Below, in pieces: positions 51,016-61,700 of a DNA stretch of 64,000 nucleotides. Made by a program: the position numbers and the translations under genes. This DNA comes from Pseudomonas sp. 5P_3.1_Bac2 (GTDB lineage: Bacteria > Pseudomonadota > Gammaproteobacteria > Pseudomonadales > Pseudomonadaceae): positions 428,015 to 492,014 of the forward strand of contig NZ_JANLNY010000028.1 of assembly GCF_025465995.1 (NCBI RefSeq), read 5' to 3'. Positions within the stretch are counted from its first letter, which is position 1; every line of letters starts with the position of its first letter. The notes under the pieces were generated by a model. That model was not told where the DNA came from. It did no database searches and worked only from the letters and a program-made list of their open reading frames with translations.

Positions 51016-52731
51016 ATGTCTTTTTGCTCTTCGCGCTGGGCTGTAATCGGCTTGGCGCTGCTGCCTTTGTTCGTCAGTGCAGCGTCCTTTCAGAGTCCAG
51101 GGGATAGGGATCTGCTGCGCGAGCGCCAAGATCGCTTGCTGCAGGAGCAGCAACAGCGTTTGCAAGAGCTGCAGCAATTGCCGGGGAAGCAGTTGGCAGC
51201 ACCTGAGCCGCCAGCCGATACCGAGGAGCGTTGCTTCGCGATTAGTCGTATCGACCTGCAAGGTTCTGAGCATCTGTCTCTAAGCAGTCGTAACGAATTA
51301 CTGGCGCCCTATCTGGATAAGTGCCTAGGCGTCAGTCAGCTCAACGCGCTGCTTAAAGCCATCACCGACCATTATTTAAGCCGTGGCTACGTCACCAGTC
51401 GGGCCTACCTGCCGCAGCAGGATCTATCCAGCGGCACGCTGCAAGTCATAGTGGTCGAGGGCCGGCTCGAAGGCATTCGGGGGGCTGAAAATAGTCAGTT
51501 ATCAAGTCGTGAACTGGCCATGGTTTTCCCCGGCGAAGACGGGGGGTTACTCGATCTGCGTGAAATTGAGCAGGCTGTTGATCAACTCAATCGCCTGCCG
51601 TCCAACCAGGCGCAGATGGAATTAACCCCCGGCGCGGCTGTAGGGAGCAGTAACGTCGTAGTCAAAAACACCCCGCAAAAACCTTGGCGTGTAAGCCTCT
51701 CGCGGCACAACGATGGCCAGAAAAGTACCGGGGAGCAACAGTGGGGCCTAGGGCTTGAGTGGGACAGCCCACTGGGTTTAGCTGATCAGCTGATGATCCG
51801 TGGTGGCCACGACGGCATAAGCGATAAATATAAAACCTCGAAAAACACCCTGTTCAACTACAACTTGCCTTGGGGCTGGTGGAACTTTAGCTATAGCTAT
51901 AGCGAGAGCGACTACCGCTCGCTGGCGAAAACCGACAGCTTCAAGTTTAAGCAAAGCGGCGACAGCCAAAGTCATCAGCTGCGAGCTGATCGCGTGATCC
52001 ACCGCGATGACTTGAGCAAGACCTCTGTCAATCTCGGTGTGTCCCATCTGCGTACCAACAATTACATCGAAGGCACGCGCCTGGATGTCAGCAGTAATCG
52101 TCTGAGCGAACTGCAATGGGGCATCAACCATGGCCGCCGGATCGGCAGTGCCTTCCTCAACATCGATCTGGGCGTGCAGAACGGCATTGGTGCTTTTGAT
52201 GCCCAGCGCGATGAGCAAAAGCGTGATCAGCGCGGCAACCTCACGCCCACTAGCGATTATCGCAAGTACACGGCCACCCTGAGCTTTCTCCAACCATTTA
52301 GCCTGTGGGGTGAATCATTTAGCTTCACCAGCATGGCGACCGGGCAACGTAGTGAGGACGTGCTGTTCAGTCCGCAGCGCATGAGCTTGGGTGGTTCGTC
52401 CTCGATTCGTGGTTTGAAAGATCAGCAGCTCACTGGTGATAGCGGTGGCTATTGGCGCAACGATCTGCGTTGGACGCGCCCGGTCAGCATCGACTGGTTA
52501 CGCCCGGTGTTTGCGCAATACGGCGCTGGCCTTGGTTATGACCAAGGGGTGATCAGCAACGACCGCTACAACGACAACTTTCATGGTCGGGTGTCCAGCA
52601 ACTCCTTGGAGTTGTTTGCTCGGGGTCAGTACGTCAGCGCCAGCGTGACTTTTGCCCACTCGCTTGAGCGCCCGGATGTGCTCAGCGAGCGCGAGGCACC
52701 GATTTATTTCCGTATGGATTTCTTCCTGTAA
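51016..52731 (+). CDS. Two-partner secretion transporter (FhaC/ShlB/CdiB family)
   Basis: A 571-residue outer-membrane transporter that exports the adjacent exoprotein. A signal peptide ends near FVSA, then comes a coiled N-terminal plug helix (RDLLRERQDRLLQEQQQRLQ), two POTRA domains (CFAISRIDLQGSEHLSLSSR; TLQVIVVEGRLEGIRG and RLPSNQAQMELTPGAAVGSS), and a 16-strand barrel. The conserved loop-6 motif is MSLGGSSSIRGLKDQQ (VRGY/SIRG-like), and the C-terminus YFRMDFFL ends in an aromatic strand. The start ATG at 51016 follows AGGACACGG. The exoprotein gene begins 30 bases downstream, so the two are one operon. Confidence 0.94.
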   Translation: MSFCSSRWAVIGLALLPLFVSAASFQSPGDRDLLRERQDRLLQEQQQRLQELQQLPGKQLAAPEPPADTEERCFAISRIDLQGSEHLSLSSRNELLAPYLDKCLGVSQLNALLKAITDHYLSRGYVTSRAYLPQQDLSSGTLQVIVVEGRLEGIRGAENSQLSSRELAMVFPGEDGGLLDLREIEQAVDQLNRLPSNQAQMELTPGAAVGSSNVVVKNTPQKPWRVSLSRHNDGQKSTGEQQWGLGLEWDSPLGLADQLMIRGGHDGISDKYKTSKNTLFNYNLPWGWWNFSYSYSESDYRSLAKTDSFKFKQSGDSQSHQLRADRVIHRDDLSKTSVNLGVSHLRTNNYIEGTRLDVSSNRLSELQWGINHGRRIGSAFLNIDLGVQNGIGAFDAQRDEQKRDQRGNLTPTSDYRKYTATLSFLQPFSLWGESFSFTSMATGQRSEDVLFSPQRMSLGGSSSIRGLKDQQLTGDSGGYWRNDLRWTRPVSIDWLRPVFAQYGAGLGYDQGVISNDRYNDNFHGRVSSNSLELFARGQYVSASVTFAHSLERPDVLSEREAPIYFRMDFFL

Positions 52732-52761
52732 TTCAACGCTTAGTCGTATCGAGAGTTTGAA

Positions 52762-55700
52762 ATGGACGTTCGCCAATTTTCCTTCCTAGCTGCTCAGCCG
52801 TCTGCTGCATTCACCGAGCGTGATCGCGTATGGGGCTTGCCTAAACGCGGTCTGGCATTTTTGCTGGCCAACGTGATGTTCTGGCAACCGCTGCTGGTGC
52901 AGGCCAGTGAGATTGTGGCGAGCAATCCCAACACCGCGATTAACCAGGCGGGCAATGGCGTTCCCGTGGTGAATATTGCCACGCCCAATGGCAGTGGTTT
53001 GTCGCACAACCAGTTCAAGGATTACAACGTTGGTGCCAATGGCGTCATTCTCAACAACGCCACTGGCCGCACCCAGGCGACAGAACTGGGCGGGATCATC
53101 CTTGGCAACCCCAATCTTTCTGGGGGTGCCGCACAGATCATCCTCAACGAGGTCAATGGCGGCAGTCCTAGTCAGTTGCGTGGCTATACCGAGGTCGCAG
53201 GGCAAGCGGCCAAGGTGATTGTGGCCAACCCCTACGGCATCAGCTGTAACGGTTGCGGCTTCATCAACACGCCAAATGTCACTCTCACCACCGGCAAACC
53301 TGTCATCGATAACCAGCGATTGGATCATTATCAGGTCGATGGTGGTGCCGTCAGTATCGATGGCCAAGGGCTCAATGCGAGCAATGTTGACCGCTTTGAA
53401 ATCATCACCCGCTCAGCACAAATTAATGCGCAGCTGAATGCTCGTAATTTGGCAGTGATTGCCGGTCGTAATGATGTCAACGCGCAAAACCTAACCGCCA
53501 CGCCAAGAGCGGATGATGGCAGCGCTAAACCTGAGCTAGCCATTGACTCTTCGGTCTTGGGCGGTATGTACGCCGGCGCAATTAAACTGGTTGGTACTGA
53601 AGCGGGGGTAGGGGTCAAACTCGATGGCAGCTTGGCCGCCAGTGCCGGAGATATTCAGCTAGATGTAAATGGCCGGCTCAGTCTGGCCAAGGCCAAAACT
53701 AACCAAAGCTTGCAGGTAAAAGCTCAGGAGTTGCTGACGACTGATGCAATCTATGCCGGTGGCCGAGTTGATGTACAAACCAGCGCTGCGCTGACTAACC
53801 AAAAGAGCATCGCTGCTCGCGATAGCATCAGCTTGAGCAGCCAGGGCCAGTTGCTTAACCAGGGGATTATTGAGGCCGGGGTTAACGCTGACGACAGCCG
53901 TAACAGCACCGCGGATGTCAGCCTGAACGCAGCCCATTTGGTTAACCAACAAAGTGTAGTGGCCAGTCGTAACTTGTCGGTTAATGCCAGCCAAACCCTG
54001 AACAACCAGGGTGGTACCTTGAGCGGAAAAAACAGCCAGATCAATGCTCAGCAACTGGATAACCGCGGTGGCCGTTTGTTGGCCAGCGATGACCTCAAGC
54101 TGACCGCTAAAAACCTGAATAACCGCGATCAAGGGCTGGTGCATAGTGCTAACCAAGCCACTGTGCAAGTGGCTGAAAGCCTCGACAACCAAAACGCGCG
54201 AGTTATTGGTCTCAATAACTTGACCCTGAATGCGGGCCAACTCAACAACGATGCAGGTTTGCTCGCCAGTCAGCAGCAGGTGCAAATTAGTGCTGGGCAA
54301 GCGAGCAACCGCAGCGGGGAAATTTCCGCCAAGCAAACCACGCTCAATCTCAGCAGCTTAGATAATCGCTCCGGTAAGGTGTTGGGTGACAGCATACGGG
54401 TGACTGCGGGTAACAGCATCGATAACCGCTTGGGGATTTTCTCAGCCAGCCGTGAATTGCAGATCCAAGCGCAAAGTTTGGATAACAGCGGCAAAGGCAA
54501 CCTCGTTAGCCAAGGTAGTTTGAACGCCACGATTACCGGTCTTTTGGATAACCACAACCAAGGTAACGTGCTCAGCCAAGGCGCTCATCAACTCACTGTA
54601 GGCCAGTTGGATAACAGCCAAGCTGGTTTGCTTTCGAGTAAGACTAGCTTAGCGCTGCAGGGTACATCGCTAGTCAATCAGGGCGGTACGGTAATAGCTG
54701 ATGGCAAGCTAGCGGTGACCGGCGGCAGCCTCGATAACAGCCAGCAGGGTCTACTCACTAGCCAAGCTGATACGCAGATCGAGGTTAACCAACTCACCAA
54801 CCAAACTGGTCGTATCAGCAGTGCAGCAAACCTTCAGCTGACAGCCGCGCAGGTCGACAACGGCGCTGGACGTATCAACGCTAAGGGCGATCTCAATGCC
54901 ACTGTTGGAAGCCTTAATCAACAAGGCGGTGAGCTGCTCAGCGAGGCACGGTTAACTCTTGCCGGTAACCAGCTTGATAACCGTAATGCCGGTCTGGTTG
55001 CGGCCACCCAAGGGGTGGAGTTACGCACACAGAACATCCTCAACCAGCAGGGGGAAATCTCGAGTCAAGCCAAGGTCATGGTGCTGGCGCAGCAGTTGCA
55101 GAACAGCGGCGGTAAGGTGATTGGCGACCAAGGTTTGAGCCTAAGCGTTGAACGACTGATTAATCAGAGCAAAGGCCTGTTGGCGGGGCGCGAGGGATTG
55201 GTGATTAACGCCGGGCAGGTGGATAACAGCCAAGGTGGGCGCATCACTAGCCAAAAAAACCTGAATCTCACACTCAGTGGTGAGTTGCTCAATCACAATC
55301 AGGGCACTTTGCTCAGTGATGGAGCCATACTGATCCACGCCGGCAGCATGAATAACAGCCAGGGTGGCACCGTCTCTGCTGCTCAAGGGTTAGCCGTTAG
55401 CAGCCAAGGTCAGGTGAATAACCAGGGCGGTAAGTTACTGGCAGACGGCACTTTGAGCTTATCCGCGACTGAACTGGATAACAGTCACAGCGGTGTTATC
55501 AGCGCTAAGCAAAACATTGATTTACATAGCGCTGGGCTTAATAACAGTCAGCGCGGCAGCATCAACAGTGATGCCGAGGTTGTACTTAACAGTGGGCAGT
55601 TAGATAACAGTCAACAAGGCTCGATCTTTGCCAAGGGGCAGATCAAAGCCAGTGTCACCGGTTTAAACCAGCAAGGCGCTGGTGAGCTGGTGAGCAGCAG

Positions 55701-58700
55701 CGGCATTGATCTGGATTTGCACCAAGGCCTGCTCGATAACCACAACGGTGGTTTGCTGGCTACCCCAGGGCAACTGCTGTTGCGCAACTTGGCGGTGGTG
55801 GATAACAGCCAAGGTGGTGAGATTTCCAGCAAGCAGTCTTGGCAGCTCAGCAGCACCAGTCTGAATAACCAAGGCGGCAAGCTGATTAGCAGTGACGAAC
55901 TGCTCGTGCGCGTGGCTAAGGCCTTGGATAACAGCGTGGCCGGGGTGATTTCGGCGCAGAACCTGTTGCAAGTTGAGGCAGACAGCTTAAATAACCAGGC
56001 AGCTGGTGCACTGGTAAGCCGAGGTGCGGCGCGCATCACTGTTAACGGCGCATTGGATAATCGTCAGCAAGGTTTGTTGAGCGCGACCAAAAGCCTTGAT
56101 GTCACTACAGGCTCTTTGCTCAACAGTGATAAAGGCCAGCTATGGGCTGGGGTCGAGCAAACCCTCAACAGTGGCGAGCTGGACAACAGCCAGGGCGGCC
56201 AGTTGACCAGCGATGGTAGCTTGAGTGTCAGCGCCACCAAGTTGAACAACGCCAGTGGTGTAATCGCCAGCCAGCAAGCCTTAAGCCTGACCAGCAGTAC
56301 ACTGGATAACCGTGCCGGACTAATCAACAGCCAGGCTAATCTTAATCTGCATGCCGCTCAGGTTAACTCCAGTGACAAAGGCGAAATATCGGCCAAGGGC
56401 GATCTGCAACTGACCGCAGAGCAACTGATTCAGCGGCAGGGGCGCTTGATTGGCGAACGCGGTGTGACGCTCGACCTGCTAGGCGGTGATCTGAATAACG
56501 ACGCTGGCTTAATCAGTGCCAAAGGTCCACTGAGCTTTGCCAACCTGCGTAATTTGAGTAACCGCGAACAAGGCGAAATATCCAGTCAGGGCGCCTTTGC
56601 CATTAATGCTCAGCGTATTGATAACGGCGATCGCGGGGTTATCGTCAGTGCGGATCAACTGAGCCTAGATGCAGCCACTTTGATCAACGCCGAGAAGGGT
56701 TTGCTCTCGGGCTGGAATGGCCTAAGCATCAGCGGCGGCAGCCTCGACAACAGTGCCCAAGGCACGTTATCGAGTAAGAGCGGTAGCCTGCAAGCTGCTC
56801 TAACCGGTGGTTTGAATAACCAAGGTGGGGGCGCCTTGGTCAGCCAAGGCCAGCAGACCCTGACGATGCGTAGCCTGGATAACCGTGGCGGTATTATTTC
56901 AGGTCAAGCCGATGTCAGTCTCAGCGTGGTCGAGCGTTTGGATAACAGCGATCAGGGCCTGATATCTGCCGGCCAGGCCTTAGAATTCAAACATGCGCAA
57001 AGCCAGATCCTCAATCGTAACGGACAAATCAGCGCTGGCAGCATTAATCTGCTGGCGCAGAGCCTGGATAACAGTGCAGGACAACTGCTCAGCCAAGGGG
57101 CATTACAGGGCACGTTGAGCGGCGCATTGATTAACGCTAACAATGCGCGTTTGGCCAGTGGCGCTGCTTTATTGCTGGATGCGGCGAGCTTGGATAACCG
57201 CGGTGGGCAACTGGTCAGCCAGGCTGATTTGCAGTTGACACTGCGTAGTGGTGACCTGGACAACAGCAGCAAAGGCACTTTGGCCAGTCAGCGTGGGTTA
57301 CTGATCAAACTGCTTAAGGGGGACCTGAATAACCAGCAAGACGGCCTGATTTACAGCCAGCAGGGCCAGTTGGATATCGCGGCGCGCAGCTTGCATAACC
57401 AACAAGGCACTTTGCAAAGCCAGACCGATAACCTGCTGCGCTTAAGCGCAAATTTGAACAACCAAGGCGGGCGAATCGACAGCCTAGCTGGCAACCTCGA
57501 TCTCTCTGCCGTCAATGTAGATAACAGCAGCGGTGGTGTGCTTAATAGCCGCCAGGGCCGGCTGAAATTAGTCAGCGGCCTATTCGATAACCGTAGCGGC
57601 ATTAGCCAAGGCAAGAGCCTCGACATTACGGCCAACAATGGGCTGCTCAATCAACTTGGGCACTTATCGGCACTGGCTGGCGACGCTCAGATCGTCACCA
57701 CCAGCTTGAATAACCAAGGCGGCGGCCTGTATGCCGACAGCCTGCTGAAAGTCAGTGCGCAAACTCTGGATAACCAAGGTGCAGAGCTCGGTCAAGGTGG
57801 CAAGATCGGTGCACGTACCATTGACTTTGGCCTCACCGGCGCGCTGAACAACGGCTTCGGCTTGATCGAAAGCGATGAAACCCTACGCGTATCGGCGCAA
57901 AGCATCAGCAATACGGGCGGTAATCTGCGTGCTATGGGCCGCAGTGGCGAAACGCTTATCCGCACTTCGGGTTTATTCGATAACCGCTTTGGTGTGCTCG
58001 AAAGCGCCAATGAGCAGCTCAATCTGCAAAGCGCGGCACTGGATAACAACGGCGGGCGTATCGTCCATGGCGGTGCGGGCCTGTTCCAGATTGCCTCGGA
58101 TCAAGTCACCCGTGCCGGGGGCAGTTTTATCACTAATGGCCAACTCGATATCAATGCCACAAGTTGGGTCAATAGTAGCGTCATCCAGGCTGGGCGCCTT
58201 AACCTCAATATTGGTCAGTTCAGCCAAACCGCTAGCGGCCAATTGCTGGCTAGCCAAAGCCTAACTGGCACCGGCAACAACTGGCAAAACGACGGCCTGC
58301 TGGCCAGTGATGGCAGTGTTGATCTGCGCTTAAGTGGCACTTATAGCGGTAATGGTCGTTTAACCAGTTTGGCTGAGCTGCAGCTCACTAGCGGTAGTGT
58401 TGATCTGGCTGCTAATGGCCGTATCGCCGGCGGTGCGCTCAGTCAAATCAGCAGCGGTACTGTGAACAACTACGGGCGCATAACCGCTGTTGGCGATTTG
58501 CGTGTGGATGCCAACAACGTCAATAACTACGGCACATTGGGCGGCAGCCAAAACCTGCGCATCAGTGCTGAGCAATTGCTGAATGAGCAAGGCCTGCTGT
58601 TTAGTGGCCGGGATATGACCTTGCGGGTCAACGACTTCAGCAACCGCAATGCCGATGTATACAGCTTGGGCGCGCTGGATGTCGCTCGGGACGACGCTGG

Positions 58701-61700
58701 CGCGCGCAGCCGTTTGGTTGAGAACATCTCTGCCAGCATCGAGAGCGCGAGCGATATGCGTTTGCTCGCCACCACGATAAGCAACCGCCGTGAGCAGTTC
58801 AGCACCGAGAAAAAGCTGGTTTCAGGCAACTTCAACATCACATCTAACGACCGCTGCAAAGGTAAAGGTTGCGAGCTGTATTTTGACGCGGTAGAGCGTT
58901 ACGAAGATGTCATCAGCGGCAGCTCAGCCGCAGCCTTCATCAATGCTGGTGGCGACTTCACGGCCAACAGCCAGAACTTCGACAACCTCTATAGCTCAGT
59001 GTCGGCCGCTAAAAACATTCTGATCAACACCGATGTGCTGACCAATCGTGGCGCTGCGGGTGGGGAGGAGGTGCACCTCAAGTCGGGTTTCTATACCCGT
59101 GATCGCAGCTTCTACAACACCCTGATGGAGCGTCAAGAGCAATTCAACCTCTATAACGATCCCACCTCTGCCGACTACCAACCAGGCGAGATGAGTTTGG
59201 AAAAACTCATGGATGGTATCGGTAACTTCTTCGAGACCAGTACTTACACCGTACCTACTACTGGTTCAGTAGTGGCGCAGGCGGTCATTCAGGCTGGTGG
59301 CGCAGTGAACATTAACGCCACCCAGCAAATCGATAACAGCGTTATCCGTCCTAACACCGGCGGCATCAGTGCGCCGGAGAAAAACCGCAACACTGACTCC
59401 GCCGTGTTTGCCTCTAGCGTAAAGCCGGCCATCACCGCACAACTGCCCCCGGACCTCGCCCAGCGTCAGGTTAATCCCGTGACGTTGCCTGGATTCAGCC
59501 TGCCGAGTGGGCAGAATGGCCTGTTCCGTCTCAGCGGTCAGGCAGGCCAGCAGGGCGGCGCGTCTACAGCCTCAACTGGTGTCGATGAGTTCGTGGTAGG
59601 CGCTCGCCAAATCACCGCTAAGGAGCGCGATAAGGCATTGAGCTACAGCGCCGTGCAAGAGCGTGGCTTTAGCATTGCGGGGCAACCTGCCGCGGGGGCA
59701 GTCAATGCCCAAGGGCCTTTACAGCTCGATAACGGTGCTATGAACGTGAAGCGGGTGCAGGGGCTACCCGAGATTGCGCCGGTGGATAACCGCCACAAAT
59801 ATCTGATCGAAACCAACCCGGCACTCACCGACCTCAAGCAGTTTATGAGCTCGGATTACCTGCTCGGCAAACTGGGCGTCAATCCGGATGAAACTAACCG
59901 CCGACTGGGTGATGGCCTTTACGAGCAGCGTTTAATCCGCGACGCCATCGTACAGCGTACCGGCCAGCGTTATATCGATGGCATTGCCAGCGACGATGAG
60001 TTGTTCCGCTATCTGATGGACAACGCCATCGCCTACAAAGACTCTCTCAATTTGCAGCTCGGTGTGGCCTTGAGTGCAGAGCAAGTGGCTGCGCTGACCC
60101 ACGACATTGTGTGGATGGAGGAGGCCGAGGTTAATGGCCAGAAGGTGCTGGTGCCGGTGCTGTATCTGGCTCAAGCCAACAACCGCTTGGCTCCTAATGG
60201 CGCGCTGATTCAAGGGCAGGACGTCAGCCTGATCAGCGGCGGCGACCTGCATAACAGCGGTACCTTGCGGGCGACCAACAATCTCAACATGGTCGCCAAC
60301 AACATCGACAACAGCGGCTTGATGCAAGCGGGTAATCGTTTGCAAATGCTTGCCACCGACTCGATCAGCAACAGCCGTGGTGGCATCGTCAGCGGTCGTG
60401 ATGTGAGTGCTCAGGCTCTGACCGGCGACATCATCAACGAGCGCACAGTCACGAGTTATCAGCAACAAGGTGACGGTTTCAAACTGCGCAATGATGTAGT
60501 CAGTGCCGGTTCCCGTTTTGAGGCCAGCGACCGCCTGGATGTTAATGCCGGGCGTGACCTGATTAATCTCGGCAGTACCCTAAGTGCCGGTGGTGATGCC
60601 AGCATTCGCGCTGGCCGTGACCTGCTGATCGCCAGTCAGACTGAGCAGGACGACTACGCCTACCAACGCCGTCGTGTGCATGGCAGCGAACAAAGCATCG
60701 AACAACATGCCTCAAGTGTTGAGGTCGGCGGCAACTTAGAGCTCGAAGCACGTCGCGATTTAACGGTGATCGGCAGCCGGGTAAGCGCAGAGCAAAACTT
60801 AAGCGCTACTGCCGGGCAAAACCTGACCTTAGCCGCCGCGGCCAATGAAGACCACGAGTACTCCAAAGGCAAAAAAGGCAAAACCAAAACCACCATTCAA
60901 GAGGATGAAGTCAGCCAGCAAAGCGCTGAGCTGAAAGCCGGGGGCGACCTGATTGCGGTGGCGGGCAAAGACCTGACTTTGCTCGCCAGCAAGATCGGCG
61001 CCGGCGATGAAGCCTACGTGCATGCCGACAACGAGTTGAACATGTTGGCCGCGCAAGACAGCAACTACTCGCTGTACGACATGAAGAAGAAGGGCAGTTG
61101 GGGCAGCAAGAAAACCCAACGCGACGAAGTCACCCAGGTAACCAATGTCGGCAGCGAAATCATCACCGGCGGTGACCTGACCCTCTCCAGCGGCAGCGAC
61201 CAACGCTACCAAGGCGCCAAACTTGAAAGCGGCGGTGACCTCACCATCGCCAGCGGCGGTGCAGTGACCTTTGAAGCGGTAAAGGATCTGCATCAGGAGA
61301 GCCATGAGAAGAGTAACAGTGATTGGGCTTGGACAAGCGCCAAGGGCAAGGGGACTACTGACGAAACCTTGCGCCAAACTCAGATGGTGGCTCAGGGCGA
61401 AATTGCCATTCGTGCAGCTGGAAAAATTAATATTGATATCCAGCAAATTGATCAGCAAAGCGTTAGCCAGACCATCGACGCCATGGTTCAAGTCGAACCG
61501 CAGTTGGCTTGGATCAAACAAGCTGAAGCAAACGGTGAGGTGGATTGGCGTCTAGTTAAAGAAATCCACGATGGCTGGGATTACAAACATTCCGGCTTAG
61601 GTGCTGCGCCAGCACTAATTATTTCAATTATCGCCAGCTACTACCTTGGGCCGCTCGCGGGTGCCCTAGTTAGCAACTTTGCAGTGGGCACTATCAATGG

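Noticed and set aside
53800..58400. CRISPR-like or tandem-repeat DNA inside the exoprotein gene
   Set aside because: The repeating units are in frame, imperfect and encode FHA beta-helix repeats; there are no constant direct repeats with unique spacers.
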